Positions 26,794 to 35,139 of a stretch of 64,000 bases of DNA are shown here, piece by piece. Within the stretch, counting starts at the first letter, position 1; every line of letters begins with the position of its first letter. Under the pieces are notes generated by a model. The model was not told the origin of the DNA. It saw nothing but the letters and a program-made list of their open reading frames with translations, and did no database searches. This stretch comes from Arthrobacter_E sp044748305 (GTDB lineage Bacteria > Actinomycetota > Actinomycetes > Actinomycetales > Micrococcaceae), in the NCBI RefSeq assembly GCF_044748305.1, contig NZ_JBIVFT010000007.1, forward strand, positions 62,001 through 126,000, read 5' to 3'. The position numbers and the translations under genes were made by a program.

Positions 26794-26858
26794 GCTGGCA
26801 TCCTTTCGGTACGAAGGGTGTGTGCCAGCTCAGTTATGGCCTGTCTGCTGATCCAGGT
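26794..26858 (-). ncRNA. candidate H-type pseudoknot riboswitch, deaminase leader
   Basis: On the minus strand CCUG (26857-26854) pairs with CAGG (26843-26840), and loop CAGC (26850-26847) with GCUG (26829-26826), over a 10-nt linker ending UAACUGA. GCUGGCA (26829-26823) alternatively pairs with UGCCAGC (26800-26794), closing a hairpin that buries the AAAGGA ribosome binding site (26806-26801). Pseudoknot formation should therefore free the RBS. Element and topology match the uricase leader, but here with a translational output. Confidence 0.6.
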
Positions 26859-26864
26859 GGCTTC

Positions 26865-26893
26865 AGCGTAGGTGGCGGACCGTTCCGGGTCAA
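26865..26893 (-). promoter_or_regulatory. predicted deaminase promoter
   Basis: On the minus strand TTGACC (26893-26888), a 17-nt spacer and TACGCT (26870-26865). The predicted transcript would begin near 26858, at the first base of the pseudoknot element. Confidence 0.6.
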
Positions 26894-26950
26894 CGGTGAC
26901 TGCCCGGCTTTTCGGGCCGACGACGGCGTTGCCCCAGGTCCGCTGTAAGT

Positions 26951-26965
26951 TTCCGGTGAGTGGAA
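26951..26965. promoter_or_regulatory. IclR-type box between divergent deaminase genes
   Basis: TTCCG-GTGAG-TGGAA, extended to TTTCC...GGAAA at 26950-26966, lies between the minus-strand 8-oxoguanine-type deaminase and the plus-strand guanine deaminase operon. The remainder of the 381-bp gap holds leaders for both. Confidence 0.65.
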
Positions 26966-27020
26966 AAAGAGTTTCAAAAAAATGTGGCGCGGCTCACAGA
27001 AGCTCTGCTACATTCGTTCC

Positions 27021-27137
27021 TGCCAAAGGCGGGCACCCCGGATCACGGGACGCTATCTACCAGGCGTACTTACAATCCTTCACAGCACAACGTTGGATCC
27101 AGGTCGAATGGTAACCCCGCCTCCCGGGGCTTCTTTT
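27021..27137 (+). promoter_or_regulatory. terminator-bearing leader of the guanine deaminase operon
   Basis: CCCCG (27115-27119) pairs with CGGGG (27125-27129) and is followed by TTCTTTT, a short intrinsic terminator 37 nt before the coding start. About 95 nt of structured-looking leader precede it, including TACC (27056-27059) that could pair with GGTA (27110-27113). It does not match the pseudoknot of the uricase leader. The 5' end is estimated from a TACATT box at 27009-27014. Confidence 0.45.
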
Positions 27138-27173
27138 GCGGCCGGTTCCAGCCATCGCAAGGGAGTCTCTGAA

Positions 27174-27659
27174 ATGAGCACCACCGCCATCAAGGAATTG
27201 GCCGCTGCAGTGCAGCTGGCCACTGAGAACGTTCTGAACCACGGGGGCCCTTTCGGGGCTCTGGTCGTCACCGCCGACGGCCAGCGCTTCGAGGGCGTCA
27301 ATCGCGTCACCGCGAACAACGACCCCACCGCCCACGCCGAGGTCACGGCGATCCGCACCGCCTGTGCGGCCCTGGGCACCTTCGACCTCAGCGGAGCCAC
27401 GCTGTACACCAGCTGCGAGCCCTGCCCCATGTGCCTCGCTTCCGCCCTCTGGGCCCGCGTCTCCCGCGTGGTCTTCGCCGCGGACCGGCACGACGCCGCC
27501 TCGGTGGGCTTCGATGACGCGGTCTTCTACGACTACTTCGAGAAGCCGGAAGCCCGGGCCATGATGCCCGTGGTCCGTGAGGAGCTGGACGCCGACGGCC
27601 CCCAGCGCATGGACCCCTTCACCACCTGGAACACCCTCGAATCCCGGATCGACTACTGA
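27174..27659 (+). CDS. guanine deaminase (GuaD-type, CMP/dCMP deaminase fold)
   Basis: A 161-residue zinc-dependent nucleobase deaminase. The zinc and catalytic motifs are HAEVTAI (residue about 60) and CEPCPMC (about 87). Length and the C-terminal FYDYFEKPE region fit GuaD, which turns guanine into xanthine. AAGGGAG precedes the ATG by 8 nt. It starts a plus-strand operon with an AzgA-type permease (13 bp gap), xdhC and xanthine dehydrogenase, a direct path from guanine to urate. Confidence 0.92.
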   Translation: MSTTAIKELAAAVQLATENVLNHGGPFGALVVTADGQRFEGVNRVTANNDPTAHAEVTAIRTACAALGTFDLSGATLYTSCEPCPMCLASALWARVSRVVFAADRHDAASVGFDDAVFYDYFEKPEARAMMPVVREELDADGPQRMDPFTTWNTLESRIDY

Positions 27660-27672
27660 GGCAGGTGCTCCC

Positions 27673-29217
27673 ATGTCCATCACCTCAACCCAGTCCGGTA
27701 CTCAAGGCGGGAATCAAGGGAACACCAGCGCACGCGGCTCGGAAGCCGGCACGGGAAGGTCGTCTGCTCAGGGCGGCCCCGCCCGTGAAGGCTCTCTCCT
27801 GGACCGCTTCTTCGAAATCAGCCGACGCGGATCCACGGTGGCCCGCGAGATCCGCGGCGGCGTCGTCACCTTCTTCACCATGGCCTACATCGTGGTGCTC
27901 AACCCGCTCATCCTCGGCGGATTCTCCGCCGATCGCGCCCCACGTGACGTCATGGGCGGCTGGCTCCCGGCCCTGCAGGTGGGCGCCGTCACCGGTCTGA
28001 CCGCCGGTGTCATGACCATCATCTTCGGGCTCGTGGCCCGCTTGCCGTTCGGGATCGCCGCAGGGCTGGGCATCAACTCCTTCCTGGCGGTCTCCGTCAT
28101 CCACGAAGTGACCTGGCCCGAAGCGATGGGACTGGTGGTCATCAACGGCATCCTGATCGTCCTTTTCGGGATCACCGGGGCACGGACGGCCATCTTCAAA
28201 GCAGTGCCCAAGGAACTCAAGGCCGCCATCACGGTGGGCATCGGCCTGTTCATCGCCTTCATCGGCTTCGTGGACTCGGGATTCGTCACCCGGACCCCTG
28301 CCGGTCCGCCGGTCCAGCTCGGAACCGACGGGTCCATCGCCACGATCCCCACCCTCGTCTTCATCATCGGATTGCTGCTGATGGGGGTCCTGGTGGCCCG
28401 CAAGATCCAGGGCGGGCTCCTGATCGGCATCGTGGTGACCACGATCCTGGCGGTCATCGCCGAGCAGGTCTTCCACATCGGCGCCGCCAGTGCGAACAAT
28501 CCGGGCGGTTGGCATCTGAACACGCCAGTCATCTCCGGGCAGCTGGTGTCCTTACCGGACCTCTCCCTCGTGGGACAGGTGGATCTGTTCGGATCCTTCG
28601 GGCGGATCGGCGGCCTGGCGGCCATCATGCTCGTGTTCACTCTGGTGTTCACCAACTTCTTCGACGCCATGGGCGCGATGACGGGCCTGGCCAAGAGTGC
28701 AGGGCTGTCCTACAAGGACGGGACCTTCCCGCGCTTGAAGAGCGCCTTCATCGTGGAGGGCTTCGGCGCCGTGGCCGGCGGCTTCAACAGCGGCTCCTCC
28801 AACACGGTGTACATCGACTCGGCCGCCGGCATCGGCGAAGGCGCCCGGACCGGGCTGGCTTCCGTCGTCACCGGTGCCCTGTTCATCGGTTCGATGTTCC
28901 TGACACCGCTGACCTCGGTGGTTCCGCTCGAAGTGGCGGCCGGTGCACTCGTGGTGGTCGGAGCCCTCATGATGGCCCAGATCCGCGAGATCAAGATGGA
29001 CCGTTTCTCGGTGGCCCTGCCAGCCTTTCTGACCATCGTGACCATGCCGCTGACCTACTCGATCGCCAACGGCATCGGGGCCGGATTCATCTCCTGGACC
29101 GTGATCGCCACGGCCTCGGGGCGGGCCAAGAAGGTTCATTGGCTCATGTGGGTGGTCACTGCGGGCTTCGTGGTCTACTTCGCCAGAGGCCCCATCAACA
29201 CGCTGATGGGCGCCTAG
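27673..29217 (+). CDS. NCS2 AzgA-type purine permease
   Basis: A 514-residue permease of the AzgA/GhxP branch, expected to import guanine or hypoxanthine. It opens with about 60 Gly/Ser/Gln-rich residues, then the family start GSTVAREIRGGVVTFFTMAY. About 13 membrane segments follow, with GIAAGLGINSFL and EGFGAVAGGFNSGSSNT as conserved regions. It sits 13 bp behind guanine deaminase and 37 bp before xdhC, so import and degradation are co-expressed. Confidence 0.92.
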   Translation: MSITSTQSGTQGGNQGNTSARGSEAGTGRSSAQGGPAREGSLLDRFFEISRRGSTVAREIRGGVVTFFTMAYIVVLNPLILGGFSADRAPRDVMGGWLPALQVGAVTGLTAGVMTIIFGLVARLPFGIAAGLGINSFLAVSVIHEVTWPEAMGLVVINGILIVLFGITGARTAIFKAVPKELKAAITVGIGLFIAFIGFVDSGFVTRTPAGPPVQLGTDGSIATIPTLVFIIGLLLMGVLVARKIQGGLLIGIVVTTILAVIAEQVFHIGAASANNPGGWHLNTPVISGQLVSLPDLSLVGQVDLFGSFGRIGGLAAIMLVFTLVFTNFFDAMGAMTGLAKSAGLSYKDGTFPRLKSAFIVEGFGAVAGGFNSGSSNTVYIDSAAGIGEGARTGLASVVTGALFIGSMFLTPLTSVVPLEVAAGALVVVGALMMAQIREIKMDRFSVALPAFLTIVTMPLTYSIANGIGAGFISWTVIATASGRAKKVHWLMWVVTAGFVVYFARGPINTLMGA

Positions 29218-29254
29218 GCCCGAGCCGGAACTGAGAAAGAAAAGGAGGAGCGCG

Positions 29255-30424
29255 GTGCTGGAACTCGGAAAGCACTTCACCACCTGGGAACCCGCGCAAT
29301 GCGGCGAGGAGCTCGTGGTCGCCACCATCGTGGCCGCCCGGGGTTCCGCACCGCGCCCCACCGGTACTTCCATGCTCGTCTCCGCAGACGGGCGGATCCT
29401 CGGCAGCCTTTCCGGAGGCTGCGTGGAGGGGGCCGTCGTCGCCGCGGCGCAGGACATCCTGGCCGGAGGCGGTGAACGGCGAGAACGCTTCGGATTCAGT
29501 GCCGAAGACGCCTTCGCGGTGGGCCTGAGCTGCGGAGGCGAACTCGACGTCCACTTGAGCAGGCTCGACCTCGGGGCACGCGCGGCGCTTTCGGCCGAGC
29601 CGGTGGCTCTGCTGCGGAGGCTCAACACCGGAACGACGACGACGGCAGCCGCACCGACTCTGGCCGTCCCGGCAGCCGCCGTCGTCCGCGAACTGCCGCG
29701 CGGTGCCTGGACGACGCTGCTGGGACTTGACGCTGAGCCCGCGCTAGTCCAGGACGAGGTGCTGGAGCGGGCCCATACGCAGGTGGAGTCCCTCCTCCGG
29801 CAGGGCCTGTCCGGTCTGGTGCGCGTGGCACCTCCGCAGGGCTGCTGGGCCGGAGAGCGGGAGGCCGAGCCGGTCGAGCTCTTCGTGGAGAGCCGCCTGC
29901 CGGCCCCGCGGGCGGTAGTGGTTGGCGCCAATGATTTCTCCGAGACGCTCATCCCGGTCCTGAAGCTCCTCGGCTTCCACCTCACCCTCTGTGACGCCCG
30001 GCCGAGCTTCATCGCCCAGGAACGATTCGCCGCTGCCGACAGCCTCGAGCGGAGCTGGCCGCACCGCTATCTGCGGGACCAGGCGGACCGCGGCCTCCTG
30101 GACGAGCGCAGCATTCTCTGCGTGCTCTCCCACGACCCGAAATTCGACATCCCGCTTCTCACCACGGGATTGCGTCTCGACCTCGCCTATGTCGGGGCTC
30201 TCGGCTCGCGGCGCAGCGATCGGCAGCGTCGCGCGGCCCTGCTGGAGCAAGGCCTTGAGCCTGGGCTTCTGGATCGCCTTCATTCCCCCATCGGGCTCGA
30301 CCTCGGCGCAGTGACGCCGGGCGAAGTGGCCGTGGCGGTCGCCGCCGAACTGGTCGCGACACTCCGGGGCGGCACCCGTAGCCCCACACCGCTGTCCCGG
30401 GGAACCGGGCCCATTCATCACTGA
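29255..30424 (+). CDS. xdhC: XdhC/CoxI family molybdenum-enzyme maturation protein
   Basis: A 389-residue XdhC-type protein that in studied systems binds sulphurated molybdenum cofactor and inserts it into xanthine dehydrogenase. The N-terminal motif ATIVAARGSAPRPTGTSML and SLSGGCVEGAVV are diagnostic, and a C-terminal Rossmann half contains CVLSHDPKFDIPLL and YVGALGSRRSD. GTG at 29255 is used because AAAGGAGG lies 6 nt before it. It lies directly upstream of its presumed client enzyme. Confidence 0.92.
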   Translation: MLELGKHFTTWEPAQCGEELVVATIVAARGSAPRPTGTSMLVSADGRILGSLSGGCVEGAVVAAAQDILAGGGERRERFGFSAEDAFAVGLSCGGELDVHLSRLDLGARAALSAEPVALLRRLNTGTTTTAAAPTLAVPAAAVVRELPRGAWTTLLGLDAEPALVQDEVLERAHTQVESLLRQGLSGLVRVAPPQGCWAGEREAEPVELFVESRLPAPRAVVVGANDFSETLIPVLKLLGFHLTLCDARPSFIAQERFAAADSLERSWPHRYLRDQADRGLLDERSILCVLSHDPKFDIPLLTTGLRLDLAYVGALGSRRSDRQRRAALLEQGLEPGLLDRLHSPIGLDLGAVTPGEVAVAVAAELVATLRGGTRSPTPLSRGTGPIHH

Positions 30425-30520
30425 TCCGGTCATCACCGGCTCAGCCACCCACGACCCCGCCCGGGCGCACACCGCGATGATGCGGAGAGCACCCGGACAC
30501 CGCAGTACAGGAGGAACGCC

Positions 30521-33500
30521 ATGGACATGAACACCATCGAGCAGGTGGTGGCCACCGACGATCCCGCGCAATGGCGCGAGGGGGATGCCTGGCTGGCCGG
30601 CGGCACGGTGCTCTACTCCTATGGCAGCAGCACCCTGAAGCGGCTGCTGAGCCTGCATGAGGCCGGGTGGGAACCGGTCACGGTCCGGGAAGACGGGCTG
30701 GAACTCGCTGCCACATGCACGGTGGCGCGGGTGTACGCGCTGCCGGAGGAACTCGATGGCAAGGGGCCGGGCGGCCAGGACTGGCCGGGGCTCGCCCTGT
30801 TCCGGCCCTGTGCCGACTCCTTCGTCGCGTCCTTCAAGATCTGGAACATGTCAACGCTGGGCGGCAACATCTGCACCTCGCTGCCTGCCGGGCCCATGAT
30901 CTCGCTGGCCGCCGGACTGGACGGGGTGGCGCTGATCCACTCGCCGGACGGCTCTTCGCGTCGGGTGCCCGTGGCCGAATTCGTCACCGGGGAGATGCAG
31001 AACGTCCTGGTTCCGGGGGAATTGCTGCGCAGTGTGTTCGTTCCGGCGGCCGCGCTGCGCGCCCGGGTGGCCTTCCGTCGGCTGTCGCTGAGCAAGCTCG
31101 GCCGCTCCGGGGTCCTCCTGATCGGGCGTCAGGACGAAGACGGTTCGTTCGTCCTCACCATTACGGCGTCCACTCGGCGTCCCGTGCAGCTGCGGTACTC
31201 CTCGGTGCCGGCCGCGGCCGAGCTCCTGGATTCCATCGAGGCCGCTGTGCCCGCGGAACTCTGGCACGACGACATCCACGGCCTGCCCGCCTGGCGCCGG
31301 GACATGACCCACCGGTTGGCGCGGGAGATCCTGGCCGAGCTTGGCGGCGAGCCGCTGGAAGCCCCCCGTGCTTCGGGTGCCCGGATGGCGGGAGAGCCGA
31401 GCGCCGTCGTCGTCTCCGGCGATTTCTGGCCGCCGGTTCCCGCACCCTCCGCACCCTCCGCTCCCTCCTCCCCCGCCGAGTTCGTGGATTCCAGCCGAGT
31501 TCGTGGGAAAAATCCACGAACTCACACGAAACCCACGAACTCGGCGGAAGAGCTGGGAGAGAAACCCACGAACTCGGCGGGGGCGTCTTCCATCGTCATC
31601 AACGGGGAGCCCGCGACGGCCGAGCCTCGGGCCGGGCAGTGCCTGCGGACCTTCCTCCGTGAACAGGGCAACACCGGCATCAAGAAGGGCTGCGACGGCG
31701 GCGATTGCGGCGCCTGCACGGTGCACGTCGACGGCAAGCCGGTGCACTCGTGCATCTACCCCGCAGCAGTCGCGGGCGGACATGAGGTCACCACCATCGA
31801 GGGCCTCGCGGCCAGTTGCTCGCACGACGACGGGGAGTCCGAGGGCACTGACGCTCTGCACCCGATGCAGCGCAGGTTCCTGGAAACGCAAGGCTTCCAA
31901 TGCGGCTTCTGCACGGCAGGCATGATCATGACCGCGGCCACCTTCAGTGAGGAGCAGAAGGAGAACCTGCCCCGCAATCTCAAAGGCAATCTCTGCCGCT
32001 GCACCGGTTACCGGGCGATCGCGGACTCCATCGCGGGGGCCGAAGATGAACAGAACCGGGGTTGCAGCGGCGGCATGGGCGACAACGTCCCCGCTCCCGC
32101 CGGGCCCGGCGTCGTCACCGGACAGGTGAAATACGCCCTGGACGTGGCGCCAGAGGAGTTCCCCGGGCTGCTCCACATGAAACTCCTGCGCTCGCCCCAT
32201 GCTCACGCACGGGTCCTGTCGATCGACACCGCCGCGGCATTGGCAGTGCCCGGAGTGGTCCGCGTCTTCACGCACGAGGACGTTCCGGCACTGCACTACT
32301 CCACCGCGCAGCACGAACTCGTCGAGGATGACCCGGACGACATGCTGATGCTGGACACCGTGGTCCGCTTCGTCGGGCAGCGGGTGGCCGCCGTCGTCGC
32401 CGACTCGGTGCAGGCAGCCGAGGCAGGCGTCCGCGCGCTCGCAGTGGACTACGAGGTACTGCCGGCGGTCTTCACGCCCGAGGAGGCGATTCTCCCCGGG
32501 GCACCAACGGTCCATGGCGAGAAGGACGGCGAGATCGCCCGGATCGCCCGGCCCCGGGAGAACGTCCTCGCCGAGCTGCACTCCCAGCTCGGCGACGTGG
32601 AGGAGGCCTTCGCCACGGCGGACTTCGTGCACGAGAAGGAGTACCGCACTCACCGCGTTCAGCACGTCGCCCTGGAGACCCACTGCGCCATCGCCTGGGT
32701 CGACGACGGCGTGCTGACCGTCCGCTCGTCCACCCAGGTCCCGTTCCTTGCGCAGCGGACCCTGGCCCGGATCTTCGACCGTCCGCGCGACACCGTCCGG
32801 GTCTTCACGGGCCGGGTGGGCGGCGGTTTCGGCGGCAAGCAGGAAGTCCTCGCCGAGGACCTCGCCGCGCTCGCGGCCCTGGACCTCGGTGTTCCCGTCC
32901 AGCTCGAGTTCACCCGGACCGAGCAGTTCACCGCCACCACCACCCGTCATCCCTTCCACATGAAGGTCAAGGCCTCCGCCCGGAAAGACGGCACATTGAC
33001 GGGCCTCCAGCTCGATGTGCTCACCAACACCGGGGCTTACGGCAATCATGGCCCGGGCGTCATGTTCCACGGCTGTGGAGAATCCGTCGCGGTGTACAAC
33101 TGCGCCAACAAGAAGCTGGACGCTCGGGCCGTCTACACCCACACGGTTCCGGCCGGGGCGTTCCGCGGCTACGGTCTCAGCCAGATGATCTTCGCCGTGG
33201 AATCGGCCATGGATGAGCTGGCGCACGGCATCGGCATGGACCCGTGGGAGTTCCGCCGGAGGAACATGCTCCGCGAGGGCGACCCCATGCTCTCCTCGCA
33301 CAGTGAGCCGGAGGAGGACGTCCTGTACGGCAGCTACGGTCTGGACCAATGTGTCCAGCTTGCCGAGGATGCCCTGCGCCGCGGGGCGGATCGCGAGGCG
33401 TCCTTCGGGGAGCGGTTGGGCGATGACTGGCTGGTGGGTGAGGGCAGCGCCTTGTCCATGATCGACACCGTCCCGCCGCGCGGCCACTTCGCCCACAGCC

Positions 33501-34372
33501 GGGTCTCACTCGGGTCGAGCGGCCGCTACCTCGTGGAGTTCGGTACCGCCGAGTTCGGCAACGGCACCACCACCGTGCACACCCAGCTGGCCGCTGAGGC
33601 GCTCGGAACGAACACCGCCGCCATCGACTACCGCCAGGCCGACACCGCCAATACAGGTCACGACACCGGAGCGTTCGGTTCCACCGGGACCGTCGTGGCG
33701 GGCAAGGCCACCCTCGCGGCGGCCACGGAGCTCGCGGACCGGCTCCGCACGCTCGGAGCCGAACTTCTCGGCGTGCCGGAAGCCGGGTGCGTGCTGGGGC
33801 CCGACGGCGTCGCGCACGCGGGCGGCTCGGTGCCGCTGGGAGCGCTGCATCAGGCCGCGTTCGAGCGCGGCATCTCCCTCGTCGTCGACGGCGAATGGGG
33901 CGGGACTCCTCGCTCGGTCGCCTTCAACGTCCATGGTTTCCGGGTGGCCGTGAGCCGCGTGACGGGTGAGATCCGCATCCTGCAGAGTGTGCAGGCAGCG
34001 GATGCCGGCAAGGTCGTGAATCCGCGGCAATGCCGTGGACAGGTGGAGGGCGGCATCGCGCAGGCTCTCGGGGCCGCGCTCTATGAGGCGGTCCGGATCG
34101 ATGAGACGGGCAAGGTGTTCACGGACATCCTGCGGCAGTACCACATCCCGACCTTCGCGGACACGCCTCGCAGCGAGGTCTACTTCGCCGAGACGGCCGA
34201 TGCCACGGGCCCGCTGGGCGCGAAGTCCATGAGCGAGAGTCCCTTCAACCCGGTGGCCCCGGCCTTGGCCAACGCGATCCGGAATGCCACGGGCCTGCGC
34301 TTCAGCACGCTCCCGCTCACACAGGACTCGGTGTACCTCGGGCTGAAGGAAGCCGGTCTGGCGCTCGTCTAG
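30521..34372 (+). CDS. xanthine dehydrogenase, three-domain fusion (FAD, 2Fe-2S, Mo)
   Basis: A 1283-residue polypeptide joining what are usually separate subunits, oxidising hypoxanthine/xanthine to urate. The order is FAD-binding (about 1-290, WNMSTLGGNICTSLPAGP), a Pro/Ser linker, two [2Fe-2S] domains (CDGGDCGACTVHVDG; QCGFCTAGMIM; NLCRCTGYRAI; about 365-510) and the molybdopterin domains (GRVGGGFGGKQE, AFRGYGLSQ, C-terminal SMSESPFNP with the active Glu). CAGGAGGAA precedes the ATG. No in-frame start codon exists just before the iron-sulphur part, so it is read as one protein. The order differs from eukaryotic xanthine dehydrogenase (2Fe-2S, FAD, Mo). The linker is encoded by inverted repeats. 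Confidence 0.92.
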   Translation: MDMNTIEQVVATDDPAQWREGDAWLAGGTVLYSYGSSTLKRLLSLHEAGWEPVTVREDGLELAATCTVARVYALPEELDGKGPGGQDWPGLALFRPCADSFVASFKIWNMSTLGGNICTSLPAGPMISLAAGLDGVALIHSPDGSSRRVPVAEFVTGEMQNVLVPGELLRSVFVPAAALRARVAFRRLSLSKLGRSGVLLIGRQDEDGSFVLTITASTRRPVQLRYSSVPAAAELLDSIEAAVPAELWHDDIHGLPAWRRDMTHRLAREILAELGGEPLEAPRASGARMAGEPSAVVVSGDFWPPVPAPSAPSAPSSPAEFVDSSRVRGKNPRTHTKPTNSAEELGEKPTNSAGASSIVINGEPATAEPRAGQCLRTFLREQGNTGIKKGCDGGDCGACTVHVDGKPVHSCIYPAAVAGGHEVTTIEGLAASCSHDDGESEGTDALHPMQRRFLETQGFQCGFCTAGMIMTAATFSEEQKENLPRNLKGNLCRCTGYRAIADSIAGAEDEQNRGCSGGMGDNVPAPAGPGVVTGQVKYALDVAPEEFPGLLHMKLLRSPHAHARVLSIDTAAALAVPGVVRVFTHEDVPALHYSTAQHELVEDDPDDMLMLDTVVRFVGQRVAAVVADSVQAAEAGVRALAVDYEVLPAVFTPEEAILPGAPTVHGEKDGEIARIARPRENVLAELHSQLGDVEEAFATADFVHEKEYRTHRVQHVALETHCAIAWVDDGVLTVRSSTQVPFLAQRTLARIFDRPRDTVRVFTGRVGGGFGGKQEVLAEDLAALAALDLGVPVQLEFTRTEQFTATTTRHPFHMKVKASARKDGTLTGLQLDVLTNTGAYGNHGPGVMFHGCGESVAVYNCANKKLDARAVYTHTVPAGAFRGYGLSQMIFAVESAMDELAHGIGMDPWEFRRRNMLREGDPMLSSHSEPEEDVLYGSYGLDQCVQLAEDALRRGADREASFGERLGDDWLVGEGSALSMIDTVPPRGHFAHSRVSLGSSGRYLVEFGTAEFGNGTTTVHTQLAAEALGTNTAAIDYRQADTANTGHDTGAFGSTGTVVAGKATLAAATELADRLRTLGAELLGVPEAGCVLGPDGVAHAGGSVPLGALHQAAFERGISLVVDGEWGGTPRSVAFNVHGFRVAVSRVTGEIRILQSVQAADAGKVVNPRQCRGQVEGGIAQALGAALYEAVRIDETGKVFTDILRQYHIPTFADTPRSEVYFAETADATGPLGAKSMSESPFNPVAPALANAIRNATGLRFSTLPLTQDSVYLGLKEAGLALV
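31473..31580. repeat. five-copy inverted repeat array inside the xanthine dehydrogenase linker
   Basis: A unit of about 15 nt, CCGAGTTCGTGG, occurs twice forward (31473-31487, 31493-31507) and three times inverted (31513-31523, 31532-31547, 31565-31580, the last two identical CCCACGAACTCGGCGG). The outer pair forms a 15-bp stem. All of it is translated in frame between the FAD and iron-sulphur domains. Confidence 0.9.
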
Positions 34373-34390
34373 TCCGTCTCGGACCGGGTC

Positions 34391-35005
34391 TCAGGACGGA
34401 GGGCCTGCTTCCAGAAGGGGCAGGTCCTCCGTCCTGTCCACGTCCCGGCCATCGGACCAAGGGCCGCAGTCCACGAGGCTGATGAGTCGTGGATTGGCCC
34501 GGAGGAAGCCGCGGGCGCCGGCGTCGCCGTTCGCGGAGGCCGCGACCCGGTCCAGGAGTGTGGTGTCGAACAGGACCGGGTGCCCACGGTGCAGCGTTCC
34601 GGCTGAGTCGGGATAGGCTGCCGCCGTCACGCCGCCCGGCCGATGCGCCGTGAGCAGTGCCGCCACGGTGGCCGAGGTGAGGCCTGGCTGGTCCACGAGC
34701 GCGACCAGTGCATGGTGGCCCCGTGGAACGGCGGCAAGCCCGGTGCGCAGCGAGCCGCCCATGCCGTGCTCCCAGTCCGGGTTCTCGACCACGGTGCAGC
34801 CATCGAGCGAGCTTTCGGCTCGGACCCGCGCCGCCTCGGCTCCGAGCACGACGACGACGCCGGCGCAACCGCCGTCGTGCAGGACCGTCGCGAGGTGCTC
34901 GACCAAGGGGGTGCCGGCCCGGCGGAGCAGGGCTTTCGGTCCGAGCCCGAGGCGGGTTCCCGCGCCCGCGGCGAGGAGCACGGCGGTGGTTCCACTCTGG
35001 GTCAT
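34391..35005 (-). CDS. MobA/MocA-like nucleotidyltransferase
   Basis: A 204-residue protein with the NTP-transferase N-terminus VLLAAGAGTRLGLGPKALL and the metal motif ALVDQPGL, as in MocA and related enzymes that attach CMP or GMP to molybdopterin. It is convergent with xanthine dehydrogenase (18 bp between stops), so a role in making its molybdenum cofactor is likely. MobA and MocA cannot be told apart with confidence here. Confidence 0.85.
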   Translation of the reverse strand: MTQSGTTAVLLAAGAGTRLGLGPKALLRRAGTPLVEHLATVLHDGGCAGVVVVLGAEAARVRAESSLDGCTVVENPDWEHGMGGSLRTGLAAVPRGHHALVALVDQPGLTSATVAALLTAHRPGGVTAAAYPDSAGTLHRGHPVLFDTTLLDRVAASANGDAGARGFLRANPRLISLVDCGPWSDGRDVDRTEDLPLLEAGPPS

Positions 35006-35030
35006 GCTGTCACCTTAGTGTGTCCCGAAC

Positions 35031-35100
35031 CCTGCACCGAGACGCCAGTAGGTGCCCTTACCCGGGTGGGTAAGGGCACCTACTGGCGTCTCGGCGCAGG
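35031..35100. repeat. long hairpin, gene-end family
   Basis: A 33-bp stem (35031-35063 with 35068-35100, one mismatch) around a 4-nt loop. The arm includes CGAGACGCCAG and its complement CTGGCGTCTCG. It lies after aceE and before the MobA-like start on the minus strand. Confidence 0.85.
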
Positions 35101-35139
35101 GACTCTGTTCAAGCGCTCGCGTCAGGGGTCGGGATGGGA

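Noticed and set aside
31473..31580. Linker repeats as a sequencing or assembly artefact splitting two genes
   Set aside because: The frame is continuous through all five repeats and no start codon exists for a separate iron-sulphur gene. It remains worth checking in reads, but the sequence as given supports a fusion.
30851..33496. An 881-residue open frame on the minus strand
   Set aside because: Antisense shadow of the xanthine dehydrogenase gene, which carries intact cofactor motifs.
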